A stretch of 64,000 nucleotides of DNA from Anaerorhabdus sp036636695 (GTDB lineage Bacteria; Bacillota_I; Bacilli_A; Erysipelotrichales; Erysipelotrichaceae). The number at the start of each line of letters is the position of its first letter. Positions within the stretch are counted from its first letter, which is position 1. The stretch lies in assembly GCF_036636695.1 (NCBI RefSeq), contig NZ_JAVWNW010000010.1. One strand, given 5' to 3'. The translations under genes and the position numbers were made by a program. This document shows positions 34,601 to 43,487 of the stretch, piece after piece. A model generated the notes under the pieces. It made no database searches and had not been told where the DNA came from. It saw nothing but the letters and a program-made list of their open reading frames with translations.

Positions 34601-35911
34601 ATGAAAATAGGAATTATATCGTTAGGATGTTGTAAAAACTTGGTAGACACAGAAAACTTGATTGGTTTACTTCAACAGTCTAATCAAGAAATTACATACA
34701 ATTTAAATGAAGCGGATGCAATTATCGTCAATACATGTGGATTTATTGATCCAGCTAAAGAAGAAGGAATTAATACAATTCTTGAAATGGCTGAATATAA
34801 AACAAAAAACTGTAAGAAATTGATTGTGATGGGTTGCTTGGCAGAAAGATATCGTGAAGATTTGATTAAAGAGTTGCCAGAAGTTGATTGTTTTATTACA
34901 TTAAAAGAATATCAACAATTAGGTACTATCCTTACAAATGTTTTAGGTGAAAAGATTGCGAATGATTATGGTAAATGTCCGCAAGTACTTACGGGTAAAC
35001 CTTGGATGGCGTATTTGAAAATTGCAGATGGATGTGATAATCGTTGTTCATATTGTGCAATTCCATTAATTCGTGGAGGTTATCGTAGTTTTGATTTTGA
35101 TATGTTAGTAAATCAAGCGAAGGAACTTGCTGCTCGTGGTGTAAAGGAATTGAATTTAATTGCGCAAGATACAACACGTTATGGCTTAGATAACTATGGT
35201 AAACGTCGTTTATTGGACTTATTGAAAGCTTGTAATGAGATTGAAGGCTTGCATTGGATTCGAGTGCTTTACATGTACCCTGATGAGATTGATGATGAAT
35301 TAATAGAGGGAATGGCAAAACTTGATAAAGTATTACCTTACTTTGATATTCCAGTACAACATGGATCAGATCGTATGCTTCAACTAATGAATCGTAGAGG
35401 CAGTGCAGAAAGTATTGTAAAACTCGCAAATAAAATTAAAGAAACTTTTGCACTTCCAGTGTTACGTACAACAATGATTGTTGGCTTTCCTTCTGAAACA
35501 GAAGAAGATGTGAAACTTAATCTTGAATTTATGAAAGATATTAAGTGGGATCGTTTAGGAGGTTTTACTTATTCGAAGGAAGAAGATACATCCTCTTATG
35601 AAATGGAAGATGATGTACCGCAAGAAGTTAAGGAAAAACGTTATGAAGCAATGATGAAACTTCAAGAGGAAATTGTTGAAGGTAAGAATCAAAATTTGAT
35701 TGGACAAACACTAGAAGTACTTGTTGAAAAGCAAGATGGTCTTACTGGATTCTATCGTGGACGTAGTGTATTCAGTGCTCCAGATGGAATTGATGGAGAA
35801 GTAATATTCAAGAGTGATGAGCCAATAAAATTTGGAACTTTTGTACCAGTGACGATTAATCGTATTAAAACTCATGATTTCTATGGAAAAGTAGAAAAAG
35901 AGAAGGTGTAA
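34601..35911 (+). CDS. rimO: Ribosomal protein S12 methylthiotransferase RimO
   Basis: The start is ATG 34601, giving MKIGIISLGCCKNLVDTE as in the family; an in-frame ATG at 34580 lies next to the TACAAT promoter element. The 436-residue protein has the N-terminal MTTase domain with conserved cysteines (GCCKN, NTCGFI, GCLAER). The radical-SAM motif DGCDNRCSYCAIPLIRG has Cys near 145, 149 and 152, and a C-terminal TRAM domain follows (LIGQTLEVLVEKQDG). It adds a methylthio group to an Asp of ribosomal protein S12 using two Fe-S clusters. A terminator overlaps its stop codon. Confidence 0.95.
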   Translation: MKIGIISLGCCKNLVDTENLIGLLQQSNQEITYNLNEADAIIVNTCGFIDPAKEEGINTILEMAEYKTKNCKKLIVMGCLAERYREDLIKELPEVDCFITLKEYQQLGTILTNVLGEKIANDYGKCPQVLTGKPWMAYLKIADGCDNRCSYCAIPLIRGGYRSFDFDMLVNQAKELAARGVKELNLIAQDTTRYGLDNYGKRRLLDLLKACNEIEGLHWIRVLYMYPDEIDDELIEGMAKLDKVLPYFDIPVQHGSDRMLQLMNRRGSAESIVKLANKIKETFALPVLRTTMIVGFPSETEEDVKLNLEFMKDIKWDRLGGFTYSKEEDTSSYEMEDDVPQEVKEKRYEAMMKLQEEIVEGKNQNLIGQTLEVLVEKQDGLTGFYRGRSVFSAPDGIDGEVIFKSDEPIKFGTFVPVTINRIKTHDFYGKVEKEKV

Positions 35912-35926
35912 GCCTTTTCTTTTTTA
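35895..35926 (+). terminator. Terminator overlapping the end of rimO
   Basis: AAAAAGAGAAGG (35895-35906) pairs with CCTTTTCTTTTT (35913-35924), one G-U pair; the stop codon is in the loop. Confidence 0.75.
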
Positions 35927-35980
35927 GTAAGAAACTCTATAATATAAGGCAAGAACAAAAAGTTATTAAAGGAGAAAATA

Positions 35981-36880
35981 ATGAAAACAGTAATTGGTAT
36001 CGATTTAGGGGGTACAAATGTTCGTGTCGCTAAAGTCACTGAACAAGGAGAAGTTTTACAAGAATTGAAAAGTCCTTCATATGGAATGGAAGGACCAGAA
36101 AAAGTAGTTTCAAATATTATTTCATTAATTGAACAACTAGATGGATACAAGGATTGTGTTGGTATTGGGATTGGAGTACCAGGCCCAGTGGATACAGTAA
36201 ATAAAGTAATGAAATTATCAAGTAACTTAAATGGATTCACAGATTTTCCTATGGCTGCAAAAATTGAAGAAGCTACAGGAATTCCTACATTTTTAGATAA
36301 TGATGCAAACTGCGCAGGTCTTGCAGAAGCAATTATCGGTGCTGGTAAATTATTTCCAATTGTATATTACACAACAATTTCAACAGGAATTGGTGGAGCA
36401 TTAATCGTAAATGGTAAACTTGTATCAGGTAAAAATGGTTATGCAGGTGAAGTAGGTAACCTTATTGTTGATCCTTATCGCGACCCATTTAATAATTTAA
36501 ATCCAGGTGCTAGTGAGAGCGAAGCAAGTGGACGTGCATTAATTAGAAAAGGCCAAGCAGTTTTTGGTGAAAAAGTACAAAGTGCAAAAGATGTATTTGA
36601 TTTATATGAACAAGGTGATGAAGAAGCTATTAAACTTGTTGATCAAATGACAACAGATCTTGCAATCATGTTTAGCCATGTAGCATTAGTTACAGACCCT
36701 CATATTTTTGTCTTAGGTGGAGGGGTAATGAAATCAAAAGCTGTATGGATGCCTAAAATGATTGAAAAATTTAAATCTTTTGTACATCCAGGTATGCGTG
36801 AAGTAATTTTCACAGAAGCAGAATGTTCAGAGCCAGGAATTATGGGTGCTGCAATGTTACCAATTTCAAACGGGCTATAG
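35981..36880 (+). CDS. ROK-family sugar kinase (glucokinase-like), zinc motif absent
   Basis: A 299-residue ROK protein: phosphate-1 motif GIDLGGTNVRVAKV, catalytic FLDNDANCAGLAEA, STGIGGALIVNGKL and GYAGEVGNLIVDP. The usual zinc-binding CxCGxxGCxE that follows GH in ROK kinases is missing; here it reads PYRDPFNNLNPGASESEASG without cysteines. Such zinc-less forms exist among Bacillota glucokinases, so activity is likely kept. It should phosphorylate glucose or a related sugar. AAAGGAGAAAATA precedes the ATG. The aminopeptidase gene follows 17 bp later. Confidence 0.83.
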   Translation: MKTVIGIDLGGTNVRVAKVTEQGEVLQELKSPSYGMEGPEKVVSNIISLIEQLDGYKDCVGIGIGVPGPVDTVNKVMKLSSNLNGFTDFPMAAKIEEATGIPTFLDNDANCAGLAEAIIGAGKLFPIVYYTTISTGIGGALIVNGKLVSGKNGYAGEVGNLIVDPYRDPFNNLNPGASESEASGRALIRKGQAVFGEKVQSAKDVFDLYEQGDEEAIKLVDQMTTDLAIMFSHVALVTDPHIFVLGGGVMKSKAVWMPKMIEKFKSFVHPGMREVIFTEAECSEPGIMGAAMLPISNGL

Positions 36881-36897
36881 AAGAAAGAAGGAAGAAA

Positions 36898-38127
36898 ATG
36901 GATTTAAGACTTAAAAAGTATGCGAAGTTAGCAATTAGACAAGGGGTAAATATTCAAAAAGGTCAGCCTTTAGTAATAAATGCGCCAGTTGAAACAGTTG
37001 AACTTGTTCGATATTGTACAGAAGAAGCATACTTAGCAGGTGCTTCAAAAGTAGATGTTATTTGGGCAGATGATAAACTATCAAAATTACACTATGAAAA
37101 TGTTGAAACAGAAATATTAAAAAAAGTTAGTCAATGGCGTGTTGATCAACATAAAGATTCAATTGACAATAAGAGTGCATTTTTAAAAATTGTCAGCGAT
37201 ATTCCAGGTAATTTGAAAGATATTGACCCAATAAAATTACGTGAAGTAAATAAAGAAATGTCAAAAGCGATGGAACCTTATCGTTATTACACAATGGCTA
37301 ATGTCGGCCAATGGTGTATTATTGCCGTACCAAATAAAGAATGGGCAGAAATTATATTCCCAGATTTAAAAGGTGATGATGCAGTAAAAGCATTGTGGGA
37401 AGCTATTTACAAGTCTGTACGTATTTCAAATGATAATGATCCTGTAAAAGAATGGGATGAACACAATGAAGAGCTACGTAAACACAATGAATTATTAAAC
37501 AATTATAACTTTAAGTCATTGCACTTCAAAAATGGTTTAGGAACTGACTTAATTGTAGAACTTGCGAATAATCATATTTGGGCTGGAGGCTGTGATTTAA
37601 CACAATCAGGCATACTATTTAACCCAAATATGCCAACAGAAGAAACATTCACAATGCCAAAAAGAACAGGTGTAAATGGAAAAGTTGTTGCGACTAAACC
37701 ATTGAATTATCAAGGAAAACTAATTGAAAACTTCTGGCTCCGTTTTGAAAATGGAAAAGTTGTTGAATATCATGCGGATAAAGAAGAGGAAGCTCTTAAG
37801 AATCTTCTCGAAGTTGATGAAAATTCATCATATTTAGGAGAAGTTGCACTTATTTCACATGAATCGCCAATTTCAAATATGAATATTTTATTTTTCAACA
37901 CATTGTTTGATGAGAATGCTTCATGCCACTTGGCATTAGGAGCTGCTTATCCAAACAATATGAAAGATGGCGAAAAAATGAATAAAGAAGAGCTACTTGC
38001 TCATGATTGTAATGTATCTATGGTACACTCAGATTTCATGTTTGGAAGTCAAGATATGAGTATTATGGGACAAACGCATGAAGGCATTGAAGTAGAAATC
38101 TTCAAAAACGGAAATTTCTGTATTTAA
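36898..38127 (+). CDS. Aminopeptidase, M29 family (PepS/AmpS-like)
   Basis: The start is ATG 36898 after GAAAGAAGGAAGAAA; the longer frame reading into the ROK gene is not used. The 409-residue metallopeptidase carries KYAKLAIRQGVNIQKGQPLVI at the N-terminus, the conserved AGGCDLTQSGILFNPN loop with ENFWLRFENGKVVEYHADK, then EVALISHESPISNM, FDENASCHLALGAAYP and a C-terminal MVHSDFMFGSQDMSIMG. These carry the Glu, His and Asp ligands of the M29 dinuclear site. It removes N-terminal residues from peptides in the cytoplasm. A perfect palindromic terminator follows. Confidence 0.9.
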   Translation: MDLRLKKYAKLAIRQGVNIQKGQPLVINAPVETVELVRYCTEEAYLAGASKVDVIWADDKLSKLHYENVETEILKKVSQWRVDQHKDSIDNKSAFLKIVSDIPGNLKDIDPIKLREVNKEMSKAMEPYRYYTMANVGQWCIIAVPNKEWAEIIFPDLKGDDAVKALWEAIYKSVRISNDNDPVKEWDEHNEELRKHNELLNNYNFKSLHFKNGLGTDLIVELANNHIWAGGCDLTQSGILFNPNMPTEETFTMPKRTGVNGKVVATKPLNYQGKLIENFWLRFENGKVVEYHADKEEEALKNLLEVDENSSYLGEVALISHESPISNMNILFFNTLFDENASCHLALGAAYPNNMKDGEKMNKEELLAHDCNVSMVHSDFMFGSQDMSIMGQTHEGIEVEIFKNGNFCI

Positions 38128-38129
38128 AC

Positions 38130-38153
38130 AAAAGCGGTAAATTTACCGCTTTT
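38130..38153 (+). terminator. Terminator after the M29 aminopeptidase gene
   Basis: AAAAGCGGTAAA (38130-38141) and TTTACCGCTTTT (38142-38153) form a perfect inverted repeat. Confidence 0.8.
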
Positions 38154-38179
38154 ATTGTATAATAGACAAAGGTGATGTT

Positions 38180-39661
38180 ATGTATCATATTTCAGATGTA
38201 AAAAAATACCTTCGTTGTCCCAAATTGTTTTGGTTGAGCGAACGTGAAGAAGCACTTCCATTTAACTCCTATGTAAGATTAGATGAGGCGGTTACTACAC
38301 TTGCTTGCGAAAAATTAGAAATAAAGGAACACTTTTTGGGAACACGAGGTGATGATCCTCAAAAGACACTAGACGCTATGAAAGAAATGGATTGGATAGT
38401 AAAGGGTCGTTTTGAGTATAAACAACTTAGAGTTAAAATACCATTTTTACACCGTAATGGTGATGTTTGGGATGTTTACTTTTTGTTTTGTGGAAATCGT
38501 CCAAAAGACGATGACATGAATTTTTATTGCGCAAGCACTTGGGTGCTAAAGATGAATAAGATACCATTAGGTGAATTTAGAGTCTTACATTTTGATGAAA
38601 ATTATGTGCGAGGTGATAAATTATCAGCACAAGAGTTATTTAAAATTACATCAATGTTTTATAATGACAAAGGTAATCCAAGCAAGGAAATCAAAGAGAC
38701 AATTCAAAAAAGAATGCGTAATTTAGAAGAAACATTAAATAATATGGATGAAGTACTCAAATTAGATAATGTAGAATGTACACGACAAAATAAATGTACG
38801 AAAAAGAATAAATGTCGTTTTTATGAAACCTGTTTTCCTGATGAAGCTCAAATTCCAAACGATTCAATCTTGACACTTGTTTCGTCACAATATAAATATG
38901 AAATGTTTGAAGATGGAGTAGATTCATTAAAAGATGCAATTCCAGAAAAAATAGAAGGCTCTCGTCAACAATATGCCCAAATTATGGCTAGTAAAATGGG
39001 AGGTCTTTATGTTGATGAAATTTCATTGCGTACATGGATGAAAAAAATAAAAATGCCAATTACTTTCTTGGATTTTGAATGGGAAACTTATGCGATTCCT
39101 CCATATAAAGGAATGAAGCCATATGATGTATTACCGTTTGAATATTCAATTCATATTTTGCATGAAGATGGTGAAATTGAACATAAAGAATATCTTGGTA
39201 CAAAAGATTGTCGATTGAAACTTGTAGAAAATTTAATTAGTGATATTCCTTCGACGGGAACACTTATCGCATTCAATGCGGAGGGTGCTGAGAAAATTAG
39301 ATTAAAGGAAATGGCTTCACAATTTCCTCAGTATGCTAAAAACTTAATGGATCTCTATACACGAATGATGGATTTATCTTTTCCATTTGCGTTAGGTACT
39401 GTTTATGATGTAAGAATGCGTGGTTATTACTCATTGAAAGTAATCATGTCTTTTATGGAAAATCAAACAGGATATCATGATTTAGACATTCATCAAGGTA
39501 TGGATGCGGTATTCCAATGGCGATTGCTAGATAAAGAAATTGATGAAGTTGATCCAGATGAAATTCGTGAGCATTTATCTGCATACTGTAGTATGGATAC
39601 ATATGCGATGGTGGTCGTGTTTAACTGGTTAAAATCATTGCTTAAGAAAAGTGATAATTAA
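38180..39661 (+). CDS. DUF2779 nuclease-like protein with N-terminal RecB/Cas4-like region
   Basis: A 493-residue protein. The N-terminus (YHISDVKKYLRCPKLFWLSE) is like that of Cas4/RecB nucleases. A Cys cluster, CTRQNKCTKKNKCRFYETCF (about residues 200-220), together with the early Cys could bind an Fe-S cluster. The C-terminal half is DUF2779: MPITFLDFEWETYAIPPYKG with a DxE pair, then LIAFNAEGAEKIRLKEM and a late LSAYCSMDTYAMV, reminiscent of a DnaQ-type exonuclease with spaced acidic residues. No nuclease or CRISPR partner lies nearby. Enzymatic activity is inferred only. Confidence 0.75.
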   Translation: MYHISDVKKYLRCPKLFWLSEREEALPFNSYVRLDEAVTTLACEKLEIKEHFLGTRGDDPQKTLDAMKEMDWIVKGRFEYKQLRVKIPFLHRNGDVWDVYFLFCGNRPKDDDMNFYCASTWVLKMNKIPLGEFRVLHFDENYVRGDKLSAQELFKITSMFYNDKGNPSKEIKETIQKRMRNLEETLNNMDEVLKLDNVECTRQNKCTKKNKCRFYETCFPDEAQIPNDSILTLVSSQYKYEMFEDGVDSLKDAIPEKIEGSRQQYAQIMASKMGGLYVDEISLRTWMKKIKMPITFLDFEWETYAIPPYKGMKPYDVLPFEYSIHILHEDGEIEHKEYLGTKDCRLKLVENLISDIPSTGTLIAFNAEGAEKIRLKEMASQFPQYAKNLMDLYTRMMDLSFPFALGTVYDVRMRGYYSLKVIMSFMENQTGYHDLDIHQGMDAVFQWRLLDKEIDEVDPDEIREHLSAYCSMDTYAMVVVFNWLKSLLKKSDN

Positions 39662-39670
39662 CTGAACTTT

Positions 39671-39702
39671 AAGGTGTTCTTATTTAAAAGACACCTTTTT
39701 TC
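39671..39702 (+). terminator. Terminator after the DUF2779 gene
   Basis: AAGGTGT (39671-39677) pairs with ACACCTT (39691-39697), inner CTT/AAG pairs, then T residues. Confidence 0.78.
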
Positions 39703-39737
39703 ATATATAATAGAAGTATAAAAAGGAGGATCATTTT

Positions 39738-40265
39738 ATGAGATTTGAAATCGTTGGTCAAAATGTCAGTATCACGGAAGGTATGAGAACTAAGATTGAA
39801 AATAAGTTGTCTTTCCTTGATAAGTATCTCTTAATTGATGAAGACACAATTGCTCGTGTTGTCGTGAAAGTTCACCCAACAACACAAAAGATAGAGGTGA
39901 CAATTCCTAGTAAAGTTGGAATCTTGCGTGCAGAAGTAGAACATGAAGATTTATATGCAGCAATCGACTTAGCTATTGATAAATTAGAAGATCAAATTCG
40001 TCGTCAAAAAACAAGATTATCAAGAAAACACAAAGATAAATTAGCAATGGCTTTTATTGAAGAGGACATCGAAACTTTAAACAAAAAAGATGTTCCAGTT
40101 AAAACTAAAACAATCAAAGCTGAAGTAATGGATTTGGATGAAGCAATTCTTAGAATGGAAATGTTAGGTCATAGTTTCTTTATTTATACAGATAATGAAT
40201 CAGAAACAGTGAGTGTTGTATATCGTCGTGAAAAAGGCGGATATGGCTTGATTGAAACTGAATAA
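39738..40265 (+). CDS. hpf: Ribosome hibernation promoting factor, long form
   Basis: A 175-residue protein of the long HPF/YfiA type. The N-terminal S30AE domain (about 1-100) begins RFEIVGQNVSITEGMRTKIENKLS. A linker follows, then the C-terminal dimerisation domain (about 120-175) with MDLDEAILRMEMLGHSFFIYTDNE and a final VYRREKGGYGLIE. It binds the 30S subunit and pairs ribosomes into inactive 100S dimers in stationary phase. AAAGGAGGATC precedes the ATG. Stand-alone gene. Confidence 0.95.
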   Translation: MRFEIVGQNVSITEGMRTKIENKLSFLDKYLLIDEDTIARVVVKVHPTTQKIEVTIPSKVGILRAEVEHEDLYAAIDLAIDKLEDQIRRQKTRLSRKHKDKLAMAFIEEDIETLNKKDVPVKTKTIKAEVMDLDEAILRMEMLGHSFFIYTDNESETVSVVYRREKGGYGLIETE

Positions 40266-40266
40266 T

Positions 40267-40300
40267 AAAAGCGGTTCACTAGTAAGTGAGCCGCTTTTTT
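40267..40300. terminator. Bidirectional terminator between hpf and the reverse membrane gene
   Basis: AAAAGCGGTTCACT and AGTGAGCCGCTTTT form a strong stem with flanking A and T runs. Confidence 0.88.
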
Positions 40301-40303
40301 CTT

Positions 40304-40972
40304 TTATAGTAAAATATGAAGATAGGTTAATAAATTAATAACGAAGAGTGCTACTGCTAAACCAATCATACCAGGTAGAAATGATCGTGTTTGATTGTAT
40401 AAATAAGATATGACTAAAGTAATAACAAAATAGAACAAGTAACCCTTTAACCAAGCAATTAAATCAAATGGAATATAAGTAATTGTAAATATGAGAGCAA
40501 ACAGAAATCCAGATAATAAGATAACTACAATTTCTGCATGCTTTAATTTCAAACGATCAGTTACACATTTAAATGTTACAACATAAATTAATGCAAAAAC
40601 AAAGGAATGTGCTAGAAAAAATATGCCATTAAATAGTGAGAAATGTTGTGCTTGTTCGACATTGATAATGGGAACAAAGGCATGTAGATATAAACTATTT
40701 AAATAAAATAAACCAGTAATGAGTATTATTCCAACAATGAAGAAGAATATTGCTTCTTTCACATCTTCCTTTAAGCGTTTCGCATGTAATGCAAGTAGAT
40801 CCCAGTTTTGGATAAGAATTAATAATCCAGATAGATTTACTGCAAATGTATAAGAAACTAATTCATTGTTGATAATCATATTGAGTAATGGTGTTACGAT
40901 AGGAACTATTAAAAAGTAACACACAGTTATTATTATACGTTTGATTGATAGTGTCGTAGATTGTTCAGTCAT
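40304..40972 (-). CDS. Polytopic membrane protein of unknown function
   Basis: A 222-residue protein with about seven hydrophobic helices spread over the whole length and a short charged loop LHAKRLKEDVKEA (about residues 62-74). The second half (VFALIYVVTFKCVTDRLKLKHAEIVVILLSGFLFALIF) weakly recalls CPBP-type proteins, but the catalytic EExxxR motif is not present, so I do not assign it. It is a single-gene unit, divergent from the MG284-like gene. Confidence 0.7.
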   Translation of the reverse strand: MTEQSTTLSIKRIIITVCYFLIVPIVTPLLNMIINNELVSYTFAVNLSGLLILIQNWDLLALHAKRLKEDVKEAIFFFIVGIILITGLFYLNSLYLHAFVPIINVEQAQHFSLFNGIFFLAHSFVFALIYVVTFKCVTDRLKLKHAEIVVILLSGFLFALIFTITYIPFDLIAWLKGYLFYFVITLVISYLYNQTRSFLPGMIGLAVALFVINLLTYLHILL

Positions 40973-41128
40973 AAATACCTCCTGCTCCTCAATATTCTAC
41001 TTTATATTTAGAAGAATGTCATCCCCAAAGTTGAACTATGAAAAGATGATGAATGAACTCTACAAAAACGAGAAATTAATGAAAAATAAGAATTCATAAC
41101 GTATAAATATATAATGGAGGTAAAGTGA

Positions 41129-41455
41129 ATGTTGTCAAAAGAGCTACAATTTGAGGATAAAAAGTTGATTCTTGAAAAACTTTCAGAATGTTACCTAAAG
41201 TCCTCACGACGGGTTCAAATCTATAAATTTCAAGGAATTAATGAAGAATCAGCACAATATAAAGGCGATTTAGCAGTTTTGCAAATGATTGAGATATCTT
41301 TAGAGGCATGTAGTAAAAATACACAAATGATAATTAAAAATGAATATTTCACTTATAAGCAACATGATTGGTACTTAGATTATTACTCCAAGAGTAGTTT
41401 TTATCGATTGAAAAAGCTTGCGATTATCGAATTTATTGATTGTCTTAATATCTAA
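41129..41455 (+). CDS. Small protein resembling the MG284/MPN403 (ArpU-like) family
   Basis: A 108-residue protein with a helical N-terminus rich in charged residues, then MIIKNEYFTYKQHDWYLDYYSKSSFYRLKKLAIIEFI at the C-terminus. The WYxDYYSKSxFYRLKKxAIxEF ending is like that of ArpU/RinA-type helix-turn-helix proteins and of MG284/MPN403 in mollicutes. It may bind nucleic acid, but the function is unknown. ATGGAGGTAAAGTGA precedes the ATG. It sits 29 bp before an acyl carrier protein gene and ptsI, all in one direction. Confidence 0.6.
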   Translation: MLSKELQFEDKKLILEKLSECYLKSSRRVQIYKFQGINEESAQYKGDLAVLQMIEISLEACSKNTQMIIKNEYFTYKQHDWYLDYYSKSSFYRLKKLAIIEFIDCLNI

Positions 41456-41484
41456 AAAATGATAAAATCACCGTGAGGTGTGAC

Positions 41485-41712
41485 ATGGAAACTTTTGATA
41501 AACTAAAAACGCTTCTAAGCCAAACGATGAGTATAACGGGTGAAATTCATCAAGACACTACATTTGAAGATCTAGGATTAGATTCATTTGAAATTGTAGA
41601 TTTTGCGTTAACATTAGAAGAATATTTTGGAATTACTTTTTTTGATGAAGAATTACATGATCTCAACACTGTTGAAGAACTAGTGAGATGTATTGATCAT
41701 CACACAATTTAA
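41485..41712 (+). CDS. Acyl carrier protein-like
   Basis: The start is ATG 41485 after GTGAGGTGTGAC. The 75-residue protein carries the phosphopantetheine site DLGLDSFEIVDFALTLEEYFG with Ser near residue 34; the common DSL is DSF here. FDEELHDLNTVEELV ends the four-helix fold. Carrier proteins hold acyl groups as thioesters. It stands outside a fatty-acid cluster, between the MG284-like gene and ptsI, so it may be a second ACP or one whose partners are elsewhere. Confidence 0.85.
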   Translation: METFDKLKTLLSQTMSITGEIHQDTTFEDLGLDSFEIVDFALTLEEYFGITFFDEELHDLNTVEELVRCIDHHTI

Positions 41713-41724
41713 GGAGGGACATCT

Positions 41725-43428
41725 ATGTTAAAAGGTATTGCAGCATCATCAGGTGTAGCTATTGCGAAGGTTTATAAATTGCAACAACCTGAATTAAAAA
41801 TTGAAAGAGTACAATGTGCTTCTAATGACGAAATTGCGAAATTAGAAAAAGCTTTTGAAAAGACTGTAGCTGATATTGAAATTATTAAAGAAAAAGCAGC
41901 TGGTAATTTATCTGAAGAAGAATTAGCAATTTTCGACGCTCACTTAATGATGGCGAATGACCCTGAATTAAAAGGCCAAATCGAAGAAATGATTAAGAAT
42001 GATGGCGTAAATGCAGAATATGCAACTGAACAAGTAGCTAACATGATGGTTGGTATGTTTGAAAGTATGGATGATGCATATTTTAAAGAAAGAGCTGCCG
42101 ATGTAAAGGATGTAACTTTCCGCTTACAATGTAATTTAGCAGGAGCGATTATTCCTGATTTAACAACGATTAATGAAGAAGTTGTTATCGTTGCAGAAGA
42201 TTTAACACCTTCTGACACAGCACAATTAAATAAGAAATATACATTAGGTTTTGCAACTGCAATTGGAGGAAGAACTTCTCACTCAGCAATTATGGCAAGA
42301 AGTTTGGAAATTCCAGCAGTTGTGGGATGTAGTGAAATTATGCATCAAGCAAAACAAGGTGATTTATTAATTCTCGACGCAATTGATGGTGTAGTTATTC
42401 TAAATCCATCAGATGAACAAATTAAAGAATTCACAGCGAAACGTGAAAAACACCTTGCTGATAAAGAAGCTTTAAAAGTATTGGTAAATGAAGAAAGTAT
42501 TACAACTGATGGACATCAAGTTGAACTTGCAGGAAACATTGGAACTCCAAAAGATGTTGAAGGTGTTCTTGCGAATGGTGGAGAAGGTGTAGGATTATAT
42601 CGTACAGAATTCTTATATATGGATTCAGATAACTTCCCAACAGAAGATGAACAATTTGAAGCATATAAAACTGTTCTTGAAGCAATGAATGGTAAAAAAG
42701 TAGTTATTCGTACATTAGATATTGGTGGCGATAAGAAATTAAGCTATTTTACATTCCCAGAAGAAATGAATCCATTCTTAGGATACCGTGCGATTCGTCT
42801 TTGCTTAGACCGTACAGATATCTTTAGAACACAATTACGTGCACTTATCCGTGCAAGTGCTTATGGACATTTATGTATCATGTTCCCAATGATTGCGACT
42901 TTAAAAGAATTTAGAGCTGCTAAAGCATTGTTTAATGAAGAAAAAGAAAAACTTGTTTCTGAAGGTGTAAAAATTGGTGATAAGATTGAAGTAGGAATCA
43001 TGGTAGAAATTCCAGCTGCTGCAGTATTAGCTGATCAATTCGCAAAAGAAGCTGACTTCTTCTCAATTGGTACTAATGACTTGGTTCAATACTCAATGGC
43101 TGCTGATAGAATGAGTGAAAAAGTTTCATATCTATACCAACCAATGAACCCATCACTATTGCGTTTAATTAAAATGGCTATTGATGGAGCTCATAAAGAA
43201 GGTAAATGGTGTGGTATGTGTGGAGAAATGGCTGGTGATGAATTAGCTGCTCCAGTATTACTAGGACTTGGACTTGATGAATTCTCAATGAGTGCTTCAA
43301 GTATCTTACGTGCTCGTAAAATGATTCGTTCATTAAGTAAAAAAGACATGGAAGAACTTGCAAACAAAGCACTTGCTAGCGAAACTATGGAAGATGTTCT
43401 TGAACTAGTGAAAAATAGTTTGAAATAA
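41725..43428 (+). CDS. ptsI: Phosphoenolpyruvate-protein phosphotransferase (PTS Enzyme I)
   Basis: A 567-residue enzyme that passes phosphate from PEP to HPr. N-terminal domain KGIAASSGVAIAKVYKL; the active His in GGRTSHSAIMARSLEIPAVVG (about residue 186); PEP-binding domain with GEGVGLYRTEFLYMD, VVIRTLDIGGDKK, FSIGTNDLVQYSMAADR and MCGEMAGDE. Length is normal. AAGGAGGGACATCT precedes the ATG, 12 bp after the ACP gene. ptsH is not adjacent. It should also energise the mannose-family PTS at 55-58 kb. Confidence 0.97.
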   Translation: MLKGIAASSGVAIAKVYKLQQPELKIERVQCASNDEIAKLEKAFEKTVADIEIIKEKAAGNLSEEELAIFDAHLMMANDPELKGQIEEMIKNDGVNAEYATEQVANMMVGMFESMDDAYFKERAADVKDVTFRLQCNLAGAIIPDLTTINEEVVIVAEDLTPSDTAQLNKKYTLGFATAIGGRTSHSAIMARSLEIPAVVGCSEIMHQAKQGDLLILDAIDGVVILNPSDEQIKEFTAKREKHLADKEALKVLVNEESITTDGHQVELAGNIGTPKDVEGVLANGGEGVGLYRTEFLYMDSDNFPTEDEQFEAYKTVLEAMNGKKVVIRTLDIGGDKKLSYFTFPEEMNPFLGYRAIRLCLDRTDIFRTQLRALIRASAYGHLCIMFPMIATLKEFRAAKALFNEEKEKLVSEGVKIGDKIEVGIMVEIPAAAVLADQFAKEADFFSIGTNDLVQYSMAADRMSEKVSYLYQPMNPSLLRLIKMAIDGAHKEGKWCGMCGEMAGDELAAPVLLGLGLDEFSMSASSILRARKMIRSLSKKDMEELANKALASETMEDVLELVKNSLK

Positions 43429-43439
43429 GTTAAAATAAG

Positions 43440-43465
43440 AGTGTGAATGAAATTCACACTTTTTC
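43440..43465 (+). terminator. Terminator after ptsI
   Basis: AGTGTGAAT (43440-43448) pairs with ATTCACACT (43452-43460) around GAA; a T run follows. Confidence 0.88.
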
Positions 43466-43487
43466 TTTGCATAATAAAGGAGAGTTT

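Noticed and set aside
36823..36897. Frame of the aminopeptidase open upstream into the ROK gene, suggesting a fused start
   Set aside because: GAAAGAAGGAAG before ATG 36898 and the match of the family N-terminus from that Met make the longer start unlikely.
40304..40972. CPBP-type protease or bacteriocin-immunity protein
   Set aside because: The EExxxR and related His motifs that define active CPBP members are absent, so only a generic membrane protein is called.
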